NCBI GenBank assembly: GCA_031580995.1
Contig: JAVLCC010000002.1
Coordinates: forward strand, 77,051 to 141,050
Direction: 5' to 3'
Source: CAJXVY01 sp031580995
Lineage (GTDB): Bacteria; Actinomycetota; Actinomycetes; Actinomycetales; Microbacteriaceae
DNA: 64,000 nucleotides
Part shown: one piece after another, positions 43,221 through 51,005 of the stretch
Position numbering within the stretch: position 1 is the first letter of the stretch
Layout of the letters: each line of letters begins with the position of its first letter
Notes under the pieces: generated by a model
Databases searched by the model: none
The model's input: only the letters and a program-made list of their open reading frames with translations
Told to the model about the DNA's origin: nothing
Made by a program: the position numbers and the translations under genes

Positions 43221-45809
43221 CTACTTTCGTTTGCGCTTTGCCGCGGCTTTCGGTTTTTGACCCGGCTCAACCCCAAGTTTCTCACGCCTTATAGCTAATA
43301 ACTCGAAGGCTCGGTCAGAGATAAGTTCTTCTAGATTCTCATCTCCCGGGATGGTTGCATTGATAACACCATCGGTCACATAATCACCAAACTGACCGGT
43401 TTTGGCAAACACAGGAAGCTGGCTGGCTGGATCTTCACCGAATTCTTTTAGTGGTGTGGAGGCAGTTCTTCGCCCACCATATTTTGGCTGAGCGAAAATC
43501 TGCTCGGCTTCTTCAACAGTGATTGTCAAAAGCTTCTGCTCATCATCGATGCTTCTAGAGTCATTACCTTTTTTCAGGTATGGACCATATCTTCCATTCT
43601 GAGCGGTGATCATCTTGCCTTCTGGATCCTCGCCAACTTCTCTTGGCAGACTCAAAAGTTCTAAAGCCTCTTCGTAGGTGACCTCCGCTGGGGACATGGT
43701 TTTAAACAATGAGGCTGTTTTTGGTTTCTTATTATCCTCATCTTGGATTTGCACATAAGGGCCATAGCGACCGTCTTTGACCACTATTGGCTTTCCGCTT
43801 TCTGGGTCATCGCCCAAAACTCTGTCTCCACCAACTGGGGCCTCAATTAATTCTTGTGCTTTTTCTGGGGTTAGCTCATCAGGGGCCATGCCATCAGGGA
43901 TGTTTACAATCCGCCTGCCATTTTCATCAAAACCCTCATCTTCAGGGCTACCGCTGACCTCTATATAAGGACCATATTTCCCAGTCCTAAGCGTGACCCC
44001 CTCTGAGATTTCAAAACTGTTTATTTCTCTTGGGTCTCTGTCTCCAACATTTTCAATGATGCTGGTTAGGCCCTTTTCTCCCTCACCGAAATAAAACTCT
44101 GTAAGCCAAGTGGATCTATTTAGTTCACCAGTTGCAATTCGGTCCAAATCCGCTTCCATGCCTGCGGTGAAGTCGTATTCAATTAGATCTCCGAAGTTTT
44201 GCTCCAAAAACCTGGTTACGGTGAAAGCAATCCACTCCGGAACCAAAGCACTTCCCTGCTTGGAGACATAACCCTTATTCAAAATCGTGGAAATAATCGC
44301 GGCATAGGTGCTTGGTCTTCCAATACCTGCCTCCTCCAAGGCTTTCACCAGAGAAGCCTCCGTGTATCTTGCAGGAGGTTGGGTTGAGTGATCTTTGGCC
44401 TCGAGAGACGCTATTTCCAAACTCTCTCCCTCTGAAACAGCGGGCAGCTTGGCCGATTGATTTTGGTCTTTCTCTTCAACTTCGTAGGCGGCCATGAAAC
44501 CTTTGAATAAAACAACCGTTCCGCTGGCACTAAAGACGTACTCTCTGTCTTTTGACAAACCAAGCCTGACTGAAGTTGTTGAAAGCTTCGCTTCCAACAT
44601 TTGTGAGGCTATGGTGCGCTTATAAATCAAGTCATAAAGCGAAATAGCTTTGGGGGATAAAGACTTTGGGAGATCCGCTGGTGATAAAAAGCTGTCCCCA
44701 CTGGGTCTAATTGCCTCGTGAGCTTCCTGAGCGTTTTTATTAGAAGACCCATATTGACGAGGCTTTTCAGGCAGATAATCTTTGCCAAATCTTGATTCCA
44801 CTTCTTTTCTGGCGGCTGAGATAGCTTGCGCAGAAAGGTTTGCCGAGTCGGTACGCATATAAGTAATGTGTCCCTCTTGATAAAGCTGCTGAGCTAGATC
44901 CATTGTTTGCTTAGCACTCAAGCCAAGCTTTCTGGAAGCATCCTGCTGCAAAGTTGAGGTAGTAAACGGAGCATAAGGTTTTCTTGTGGTGGGCTTGGCC
45001 TCAACACTGAGAACTTTCAGTGACTCCCCTGTTAGTTGCTTTTCTAAATCTTTTGCCTGCTCCACTGCCAGCACCAAGAAATCGCCATTTAGTTGACCAT
45101 CGGCGTCAAAACTTTTTCCAGTGGCAAGTTTGAGCCCATCCACTGAATAAAGCTTCGCTTCAAAATCTGTCTCTGGGTGGCTAACGGTTGCCGTGACCGA
45201 AGAGTAATCGGCTGCCACATGAGCCATTCGTTCACGCTCACGTTGAACAATCATTCTCATGGCTGGAGATTGCACACGTCCTGCAGATAGACCTCTGTTG
45301 ATCTTTCTCCACAAAATCGGCGAAACCTCATAGCCATAAAGCCTGTCAACGACTCTTCTGGTTTCTTGAGCCTGAACCAGGTTGTCATCTATGTCTCTGG
45401 TGTTTTTATAAGCCTGTTCAATGGCTTCTTTGGTGATTTCGTTGAACACCATTCGTTTCACCGGGACCTTGGGCTTCAAAACATCCAATAGGTGCCAAGC
45501 GATTGCCTCACCTTCACGGTCTTCATCAGTTGCCAGATAAAGCTCATCGGCATCTTTCAGAGCTGATTTCAGCTCCGAGACAGTTTTTGATTTACCAGGT
45601 GAAATCTTGTAGTAGGGAGCGAAGTCATTTTCAATATCAATGGCGAATTTGCCCATTGATCCTTTTTTCTTGTCTGCTGGAACGTCTTTGGGGTCTGCTA
45701 GATCTCGGATATGACCAACACTGGCCAGCACCTCGAAATCACTGCCCAGGTATTTCTTGATTGTCTTCGCCTTGGCTGGCGACTCAACCACCACTAGCTT
45801 TTTTGACAA
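43221..45809 (-). CDS. topA: DNA topoisomerase I
   Basis: Relaxes negative supercoils. The TTG at 45809 is spaced five bases from AGGAG and is preferred to the adjacent GTG at 45812; this gives 862 residues. The Toprim domain has VVVESPAKAKTIKKYLG and ATDEDREGEAIAWHLLD. The active-site tyrosine is about Tyr317 in EGHITYMRTDS. Several C-terminal repeats (RTGKYGPYIEV, KDGRYGPYVQI, QNGRYGPYLKK, KTGQFGDYVTD) replace zinc fingers, and the end is Lys-rich (KPKAAAKRKRK), as in other actinobacterial TopA. Confidence 0.96.
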   Translation of the reverse strand: MSKKLVVVESPAKAKTIKKYLGSDFEVLASVGHIRDLADPKDVPADKKKGSMGKFAIDIENDFAPYYKISPGKSKTVSELKSALKDADELYLATDEDREGEAIAWHLLDVLKPKVPVKRMVFNEITKEAIEQAYKNTRDIDDNLVQAQETRRVVDRLYGYEVSPILWRKINRGLSAGRVQSPAMRMIVQRERERMAHVAADYSSVTATVSHPETDFEAKLYSVDGLKLATGKSFDADGQLNGDFLVLAVEQAKDLEKQLTGESLKVLSVEAKPTTRKPYAPFTTSTLQQDASRKLGLSAKQTMDLAQQLYQEGHITYMRTDSANLSAQAISAARKEVESRFGKDYLPEKPRQYGSSNKNAQEAHEAIRPSGDSFLSPADLPKSLSPKAISLYDLIYKRTIASQMLEAKLSTTSVRLGLSKDREYVFSASGTVVLFKGFMAAYEVEEKDQNQSAKLPAVSEGESLEIASLEAKDHSTQPPARYTEASLVKALEEAGIGRPSTYAAIISTILNKGYVSKQGSALVPEWIAFTVTRFLEQNFGDLIEYDFTAGMEADLDRIATGELNRSTWLTEFYFGEGEKGLTSIIENVGDRDPREINSFEISEGVTLRTGKYGPYIEVSGSPEDEGFDENGRRIVNIPDGMAPDELTPEKAQELIEAPVGGDRVLGDDPESGKPIVVKDGRYGPYVQIQDEDNKKPKTASLFKTMSPAEVTYEEALELLSLPREVGEDPEGKMITAQNGRYGPYLKKGNDSRSIDDEQKLLTITVEEAEQIFAQPKYGGRRTASTPLKEFGEDPASQLPVFAKTGQFGDYVTDGVINATIPGDENLEELISDRAFELLAIRREKLGVEPGQKPKAAAKRKRK

Positions 45810-45817
45810 CACCTCTC

Positions 45818-46156
45818 CTATTCAGCAAATGCCTTGTAGCTGAGTCTGAAAAAACCGTGCGTTTTATCAAGCTCAACTTCGGCAACGCCATTGACAATAC
45901 GACATGAAACTAGATTCAAGTCAAGTTGGCTCGCCAAATTCGATGCTCGTTCACAGGGAAAACCGATTGTTATGCCTCGGTAACTATCAGCCGTCAACAG
46001 TGCAGCCTGCTGAGTGGTGAAGGCTAAGTTATTGGAAATATAGAGAAGATTTGAAGCCGTCGCAGAAATCGAAATCAAACTAATTGCCAAAAAGCTCAAC
46101 CCCAGCATCAGCACTGAAATCGATCCTTGAGAACCGGTAGTCAACCGCACAGGCAT
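45818..46156 (-). CDS. TadG/Rv3654c-like pilus-assembly protein
   Basis: A small membrane protein of about 112 residues with one N-terminal hydrophobic segment (GSISVLMLGLSFLAISLISISATASNLLYI), then a short extracytoplasmic domain (TQQAALLTADSYRG). It resembles the last minor pseudopilin-like gene of actinobacterial Tad loci, which some annotate as 'helicase/secretion neighborhood TadE-like'. The open frame extends to 46240 inside tadE; I chose the ATG at 46156, but GTG 46150 is also possible. No Glu at +5 is seen, unlike the other two pilin-like proteins. It lies 8 bp before topA. Confidence 0.65.
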   Translation of the reverse strand: MPVRLTTGSQGSISVLMLGLSFLAISLISISATASNLLYISNNLAFTTQQAALLTADSYRGITIGFPCERASNLASQLDLNLVSCRIVNGVAEVELDKTHGFFRLSYKAFAE

Positions 46157-46409
46157 AGCCATCCAAGATTTCCAAACTCCCACTAACCAAAACACAAACC
46201 ATCCCCTCCAAACGCTCCTGTGCAAAATCGCTTTCGTCACCTAAACCAGCCGCAACCGCCTGTGTTTGAGCTTGCTGCTGATTGGAAATCCGTTCCATTC
46301 CCAATTGGAAACTCCCCATCAAGGTGAGTAACAAGACCAGAAAGCTTGGGATTACTAAAGCGAATTCAGCGGTGACAATTCCAGATTCACTCCTCCAGGG
46401 AGTCAACAC
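46080..46409 (-). CDS. tadE: TadE-like minor pilin
   Basis: A 109-residue protein with an N-terminal SESGIVTAEFALVIPSFLVLLLTLMG. The Gly followed by Glu at +5 and Phe at +6 is the type IVb prepilin cleavage signature shared by TadE. The rest is a short extracytoplasmic domain with two cysteines. The start (GTG 46409 or TTG 46406) lies inside the end of the pilin gene. It is a minor structural or assembly component of the Tad/Flp system. Confidence 0.72.
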   Translation of the reverse strand: MLTPWRSESGIVTAEFALVIPSFLVLLLTLMGSFQLGMERISNQQQAQTQAVAAGLGDESDFAQERLEGMVCVLVSGSLEILDGYACAVDYRFSRIDFSADAGVELFGN

Positions 46410-46560
46410 TCAGAGCCTGATTCACCAAATCAAACAAAATTGTTCTGACCTCATCACTTCGCATAATCACCACCAATAGACCTGCGAAGGCAACCGCTGC
46501 CATCATCGCAATTGCATACTCGGCGGTTGCCGCTCCAGTTTCTTCTCTCAGTATTTTCAC
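46387..46560 (-). CDS. flp: Flp-type pilin, DUF4244 class
   Basis: A 57-residue protein from a GTG at 46560, with AAGGAAA about 8-9 bases upstream. The sequence VKILREETGAATAEYAIAMM has the Flp cleavage motif: Gly9 followed by Glu at +5 and Tyr at +6, then a hydrophobic helix to about residue 33 and a short acidic end. This matches DUF4244 Flp pilins that sit between tadC and tadE in actinobacteria (Rv3656c-like). It overlaps tadE by 23 bp. The prepilin peptidase that would process it is not in this window. Confidence 0.82.
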   Translation of the reverse strand: MKILREETGAATAEYAIAMMAAVAFAGLLVVIMRSDEVRTILFDLVNQALSVDSLEE

Positions 46561-46573
46561 TTTTCATTTCCTT

Positions 46574-47305
46574 TCAGATTGTTGCCATTTGAAAACTTGA
46601 AATCAGTAGAGGAAAAACGGTGATCAGCACAAAAGCAGGGAGTGAGGTGAGGCCCAGAGGAATCAAAAGCTTTACAGAATCAGTTGCCAGCAGGTTTCTC
46701 TTTTTCTCAAACTCCACCTGTTGGTTGTGTAAATACTGCTGAATCAATATTTCAGCTAGTGGTGCCCCAGCTTGTAATGCTTTTTTAAAAACTTCTTGTT
46801 TGATTTTTAGCTCCCCAAGGGATACCCCTGCCCTTAACCGGATGGCAGACTTTAGAGGCTTCAGAGAGGTCCTCGGCATTGAAGCGGAAAGTCTTTTACT
46901 TATTTGCCTGGATAAAACCACCCCCAAAACAAAAAGACTTATAGAAAAGCAAAAAACAATAATCCCAAGAGTTGAACCCAATGCGGAGAGTGGATTGAGG
47001 CCAATAACCTGTGCAACAGCCAAACCAATCATTGGAAGCCAGGTCAATAACTCTCTGGTGGCCCTCGGGGTTGATGACAGGTTTTCTAATTCAGCCAAAA
47101 ACCTGCGCCGCTGTTCCATGGAAACCTGCATCATCTGCAAAGCCTCGGCTACCGGGGATCCGACCTTTATCGCCAATTCCCACAACTCCCAAAACTCTTT
47201 TCTGTCTTGGGCTGGCAATTGCTCAATTGAGCTTCGCTCAATTTCTAGTGCCTGAGCGGGCGACAACCCCGCTCTAATTCCTGAAATCAATAGGTCAACG
47301 CTCAA
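46574..47305 (-). CDS. tadC: Type II/IV secretion F-domain membrane protein, TadB/TadC-like
   Basis: A 243-residue inner-membrane protein. The F domain LELWELAIKVGSPVAEALQMM-like helix bundle spans about 35-80; hydrophobic helices lie near 90-130 and 215-240. The family normally comes as a TadB+TadC pair, but only one such gene is present between the ATPase and the pilin. It overlaps the ATPase gene by 4 bp. It probably forms the platform for pilus polymerisation or a related secretion function. Confidence 0.78.
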   Translation of the reverse strand: MSVDLLISGIRAGLSPAQALEIERSSIEQLPAQDRKEFWELWELAIKVGSPVAEALQMMQVSMEQRRRFLAELENLSSTPRATRELLTWLPMIGLAVAQVIGLNPLSALGSTLGIIVFCFSISLFVLGVVLSRQISKRLSASMPRTSLKPLKSAIRLRAGVSLGELKIKQEVFKKALQAGAPLAEILIQQYLHNQQVEFEKKRNLLATDSVKLLIPLGLTSLPAFVLITVFPLLISSFQMATI

Positions 47306-48123
47306 AGATCAGCCCACCTGTAAATTCCCTGCAGCTTGGTTTTTTCAACATGAATTAGCCAATCAAGCCCCTTAGATAAATCCATCACAAGCTCTTCTTT
47401 GACACCTGCAATCAGACCCAGGGTTTTTAGTCTGGCTCTAACCGATGCGGGTGATGCCGCATGGACAGTTGCTGCAGCACCTTTATGGCCGTTATTGATC
47501 GCAATCAATAAGGAGACGATTTCTCTACCCCTAATTTCACCAATTGCTATTCGATCCGGTCGCATTCTTAGGGCTTGATCTAAAAGCTCACTGAGAGTCA
47601 ACTCCCCAGCACCTTCAATGTTTGCTCTTCGGGATCTGAGAGTCACCGATGGCGGACCAAGTTCAATTTCAGGGGTTTGCTCAACCAACACAGTGCGCCC
47701 TGGGTTAACTTTGAGCATTTCGGATAAAAGAGTTGTCTTTCCCGAACCAGTAACCCCACTGATTAGAAAGCTGTCGTTAGATTCTGCAATCAGTCTCAGT
47801 TTTGGATCGAGTTCAAACGCATCTAGCTTGCGATGAACTCGAATAGATAATTGATCCTCAGAAGCAACAGCACCAGCCATTAGGGCGTGAAAGCGATAAT
47901 TTCCAAAGCTGAAATCAACATATGGCTTAGCTATGTCCCAACGTTCACCACTTTCAATCACCAATCCCAAAATTTGCTCTCTTAATTTTTCAGCAGTCCT
48001 GAAGGGATTGGCGACAGATTGCCAACTGCCATCAAAGATATGGGTGTTATTGGCTCCGATTAATAAAACATCACTAACACCAGAGATCTCTAGGAGTTGA
48101 CGCAACGGCTGGACAAGCTTCAT
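47302..48123 (-). CDS. tadA: TadA/CpaF-type secretion ATPase, short form
   Basis: A 273-residue ATPase of the type II/IV secretion family. Walker A SGVTGSGKTTLLSEML is near residues 118-133; the Asp-box-like EQTPEIEL, Walker B region RPDRIAIGEIRG and the His-box GAAATVHAASP follow. The N-terminal domain is shorter than in usual TadA/CpaF (350 or more residues), with only about 115 residues before Walker A. It leads the five-gene Tad cluster. The 6C RNA terminates about 55 bp upstream on the same strand. Confidence 0.85.
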   Translation of the reverse strand: MKLVQPLRQLLEISGVSDVLLIGANNTHIFDGSWQSVANPFRTAEKLREQILGLVIESGERWDIAKPYVDFSFGNYRFHALMAGAVASEDQLSIRVHRKLDAFELDPKLRLIAESNDSFLISGVTGSGKTTLLSEMLKVNPGRTVLVEQTPEIELGPPSVTLRSRRANIEGAGELTLSELLDQALRMRPDRIAIGEIRGREIVSLLIAINNGHKGAAATVHAASPASVRARLKTLGLIAGVKEELVMDLSKGLDWLIHVEKTKLQGIYRWADL

Positions 48124-48144
48124 AGCTCAATGCTGTAGAGAAAA

Positions 48145-48160
48145 GTCCCCATATTGGGGG
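48145..48160 (-). promoter_or_regulatory. C-rich hairpin in the tadA leader
   Basis: On the minus strand CCCCCCAATATGGGG can form a short C4/G4 stem between the 6C RNA terminator and the tadA start. It carries a third six-C tract, like those in the 6C loops. Function unknown; the stem is weak. Confidence 0.35.
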
Positions 48161-48178
48161 GTTTATAGCAATCTGTGG

Positions 48179-48219
48179 AAAAAATAAGAGGCGGCAGGAA
48201 TGGGGGGAAACCTGCCGCC
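48179..48219 (-). terminator. Terminator formed by the second 6C hairpin
   Basis: A 9-bp G/C-rich stem followed by TCTTATTTTTT on the minus strand ends the 6C transcript. Confidence 0.88.
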
Positions 48220-48267
48220 AGGAGGGCCCGATTGGGGGGAACTGGGCCCTCGGTCGGCGAACCGACA
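48179..48267 (-). ncRNA. 6C small RNA
   Basis: On the minus strand two strong hairpins each present six C in the loop. AGGGCCC/GGGCCCT (48223-48250) has loop AGTTCCCCCCAATC, and GGCGGCAGG/CCTGCCGCC (48190-48219) has loop TTTCCCCCCATT. The second is followed by TCTTATTTTTT, so it is also the terminator. A third small stem GTCGG/CCGAC (48253-48266) lies at the 5' end. This is the defining architecture of the actinobacterial 6C RNA (B11 in mycobacteria), which uses its C-rich loops to pair with G-rich mRNA sites. From memory, the M. tuberculosis copy sits by Rv3660c, also beside the Tad genes and upstream of acs. The 5' end is estimated from the promoter. Confidence 0.9.
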
Positions 48268-48273
48268 CCAGAA

Positions 48274-48301
48274 ATACTAAACCAAATCCAAATGAAAACA
48301 A
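48274..48301 (-). promoter_or_regulatory. 6C RNA promoter
   Basis: Minus-strand TTGTTT (48296-48301) and TAGTAT (48274-48279) separated by 16 bases predict a start near 48267, just ahead of the first stem. The acs promoter must lie in the remaining 70 bp on the other strand. Confidence 0.65.
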
Positions 48302-48374
48302 TCTGATATCACCACATTCCAAGAATTAAGTTTTGTGGCAAGATAAAAAAGTCAAAGTCGACTGGAGGACAACG

Positions 48375-50351
48375 ATGTCAAACGATCACGAGATCGCAAA
48401 TTTATCAACAGAAACCCGACACTTTCCGCCAAGTGCTGAGTTTGCGGCGACCGCAATTGCAAAGCCAGAACTCTACGAAAAGGCTGAGTCGGACCGCTTG
48501 GCTTTTTGGGCTGAGCAGGCAAATAAACTTCACTGGCATAAACCCTTCACAGAAATCCTCGACTGGTCAAATGCCCCCTTTGCTCGTTGGTTCCACGACG
48601 GTGAACTAAACGTCAGCTATAACTGCTTGGACCGCCACGTAGAAAATGATCTCGGAAAAAGAGTGGCTCTATTTTTCGAAGGCGAGCCAGGAGACACAGC
48701 TGTTTACACCTACCAACAGCTTTTGGACGAGGTAAAAAAGGCTGCCAATGTTTTGATCAAGCTTGGAGTAAAGCCAGGAGATCGTGTGGCAATTTATATG
48801 CCGATGATTGCCGAGGCAGTGATTGCGATGCAGGCGGTTGCCCGCATTGGTGCTGTTCACTCGGTGGTCTTTGGTGGATTCAGCGCTGACAGTCTTGCGC
48901 AGAGAATTCAGGATGCCGAAGCGAAGGTGATTATCACCGCTGATGGTGGATATCGAAAAGGCAAAGCGAGTGCTCTAAAACCAAATGTTGATGGAGCATT
49001 AGCCGATGGCAAGTGCCCATCCGTTTCAAAGGTGCTGGTAGTAGAGAGAACCAAGCAAGAGGTTGCTTGGGATGAAAGCATAGATGTTTGGTGGCACGAG
49101 ATGATGGCCACCGTGGAAACCGAGCACGTGGCTCAGGCTTTCCCAGCAGAGCAGCCGCTATTTATTCTCTACACCAGTGGCACAACTGGAAAGCCAAAGG
49201 GAATCCTGCACACCTCTGGTGGATATCTAACACAGGCAAGCTATACCCACAAAAACGTTTTCGACCTGCACGACAAAACAGATGTTTATTGGTGCACAGC
49301 TGATGTTGGTTGGATCACCGGACACAGCTATGTTGCCTATGGACCACTTGCCAATGCGGCAACACAGGTGATTTATGAAGGCACCCCCGACACTCCAGAC
49401 TGGGGAAGATGGTGGGACATTGCCGCCAAATACAACGTGTCAATTTTGTATACCGCTCCAACTGCAATTAGATCCTTTATGAAAATGGGTCGCGAAGTTG
49501 TGCAGCACTATGACCTATCTTCAATCAGGGTTTTGGGTTCTGTTGGTGAGCCAATTAACCCAGAGGCCTGGATGTGGTATCGAGAGGTAATCGGAAACGA
49601 TTTGGCTCCAATTGTGGACACCTGGTGGCAAACCGAAACAGGTGCCATCATGATCAGCCCACTTCCTGGAGTGACAGATGCAAAACCAGGTAGTGCTCAA
49701 GTTCCACTCCCTGGAATTGATGCCAAGGTTTTGGATGATGAGGGAAAACATGTCGGGCCAGGCCACGGAGGCTACCTTGCGGTGACCGAACCATGGCCAT
49801 CAATGCTCAGAGGCATCTGGGGAGACCCCGAAAGATTCAAAGAAACCTATTGGTCACGCTTTGAGGGAACCTATTTCGCCGGAGATGGGGCGAAATATGA
49901 CGATGACGGAGACATCTGGCTGTTGGGAAGAGTTGATGATGTCATGAACGTCTCTGGCCACAGGCTTTCAACAACAGAGATTGAATCCAGTCTGGTTGCC
50001 CACCCATACGTTGCCGAGGCAGCTGTTGTTGGTGCTTCTGATGAAACCACAGGTCAGGCAGTTGTTGCTTTTTGCATCATGAAGCGAAGCCAGGCTGAGA
50101 AGACCATGAACGAGGTGGATGTTTCCAAAGAGCTTCGTGAACACGTTGCCAAGGAAATCGGACCGATTGCCAAGCCACGTCAGATCTTTGTGGTGAATGA
50201 ACTTCCAAAAACCCGAAGTGGAAAAATCATGCGTCGATTGCTGAAAGACGTGGCTGAGGATAGGCCAGTGGGAGATGTCACAACTCTTGCTGATACCTCA
50301 GTTATGGATTCAATCAGCGGAAAGATGACCGCCGCTCCAAGCGAGGACTAA
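48375..50351 (+). CDS. acs: Acetyl-CoA synthetase
   Basis: Activates acetate to acetyl-CoA with ATP. The ATG at 48375 follows GGAGG by six bases, giving 658 residues; the longer open frame to 48333 is unlikely. Core motifs are YTSGTTGKPKGILHT, the WTADVGWITGHSY-like DVGWITGHSYVAYGPL, TWWQTETGAIMISP, GRVDDVMNVSGHRLSTTEIE and PKTRSGKIMRRLL, where the Lys is the conserved acetylation site. Together with actP it makes an acetate-use pathway. Its stop codon interlocks with that of the convergent ridA gene. Confidence 0.97.
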   Translation: MSNDHEIANLSTETRHFPPSAEFAATAIAKPELYEKAESDRLAFWAEQANKLHWHKPFTEILDWSNAPFARWFHDGELNVSYNCLDRHVENDLGKRVALFFEGEPGDTAVYTYQQLLDEVKKAANVLIKLGVKPGDRVAIYMPMIAEAVIAMQAVARIGAVHSVVFGGFSADSLAQRIQDAEAKVIITADGGYRKGKASALKPNVDGALADGKCPSVSKVLVVERTKQEVAWDESIDVWWHEMMATVETEHVAQAFPAEQPLFILYTSGTTGKPKGILHTSGGYLTQASYTHKNVFDLHDKTDVYWCTADVGWITGHSYVAYGPLANAATQVIYEGTPDTPDWGRWWDIAAKYNVSILYTAPTAIRSFMKMGREVVQHYDLSSIRVLGSVGEPINPEAWMWYREVIGNDLAPIVDTWWQTETGAIMISPLPGVTDAKPGSAQVPLPGIDAKVLDDEGKHVGPGHGGYLAVTEPWPSMLRGIWGDPERFKETYWSRFEGTYFAGDGAKYDDDGDIWLLGRVDDVMNVSGHRLSTTEIESSLVAHPYVAEAAVVGASDETTGQAVVAFCIMKRSQAEKTMNEVDVSKELREHVAKEIGPIAKPRQIFVVNELPKTRSGKIMRRLLKDVAEDRPVGDVTTLADTSVMDSISGKMTAAPSED

Positions 50352-50806
50352 TCAAACTCCACGATTAGCTCAATCTCCACCGGAGCGTCTAGAGGTAAAA
50401 CCGCCACGCCCACAGCACTGCGGGCGTGGCGTCCAACCTCGCCAAATATTTCACCGAGTAAATCACTCGCACCATTAATCACCTGCGGTTGCTGAGTGAA
50501 GCTTGGGTCTGAGGAAACAAAGCCCACTATTTTCACAATTCGCTTGATTCGATCTAGATCGCCAATCTCGTTTTTGACTGCAGCAAGGCCATTCAAAATG
50601 CACTTCCTTGCTAACTCGGTAGCTTCTTCCAGGGTTATCTCGCTCCCGACTTTTCCAGTGGCAACCAGCTTTCCCTCAACAATTGGAAGCTGACCTGCGG
50701 TAAAAACCAAATTGCCCGATGTCAATGCTGGCAAATAGGAGCCAGCTGGGGCGGCAACGTTTGGAAGTGTGAGACCTAATTCAGTAATCTTTTGCTCAAA
50801 CTGCAA
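50348..50806 (-). CDS. RidA family (YjgF/YER057c) protein
   Basis: A 152-residue protein of the RidA superfamily, which deaminates reactive enamine/imine intermediates. It starts KITELGLTLPNVAAPAGSYLPALTSGNLVFTAGQLP and ends ARSAVGVAVLPLDAPVEIELIVEF. The Arg in RHARSAVGVA corresponds to the catalytic Arg of RidA, but the N terminus is of a longer subgroup than E. coli RidA (128). In M. tuberculosis a homologue (Rv3678c) lies near the same PBP and micro-gene, as here. The substrate is unknown. Confidence 0.88.
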   Translation of the reverse strand: MQFEQKITELGLTLPNVAAPAGSYLPALTSGNLVFTAGQLPIVEGKLVATGKVGSEITLEEATELARKCILNGLAAVKNEIGDLDRIKRIVKIVGFVSSDPSFTQQPQVINGASDLLGEIFGEVGRHARSAVGVAVLPLDAPVEIELIVEFD

Positions 50807-50809
50807 GGG

Positions 50810-50962
50810 TTATTCCTTTGGTCTTTTCATAAAAGCAATCAATCCACCCTGCGGACCAGTGGTGATGCTCACTAATTCATAGCCCTTCGCACCCCAGGTG
50901 TTTAGGATTTCACTTTCTTTGTGAAGAAGTAGTGGGGTTGTGATGTACTCCCATATGACCAT
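50810..50962 (-). CDS. DUF4177 micro-protein
   Basis: A 50-residue protein from the ATG at 50962, with GGGAG eight bases upstream. MVIWEYITTPLLLHKESEILNTWGAKGYELVSI and an AFMKRPKE end fit DUF4177 small proteins. The longer frame to 51148 lies within ponA antisense sequence and is rejected. It ends 3 bp before ridA on the same strand and is divergent from ponA by 43 bp. The triple micro-gene/ridA/ponA is conserved in actinobacteria; function unknown. Confidence 0.8.
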   Translation of the reverse strand: MVIWEYITTPLLLHKESEILNTWGAKGYELVSITTGPQGGLIAFMKRPKE

Positions 50963-51005
50963 GTTTTCAGCTCCCTTTAGGTTTTGACCAGTTATCCTAG
51001 AGTCT

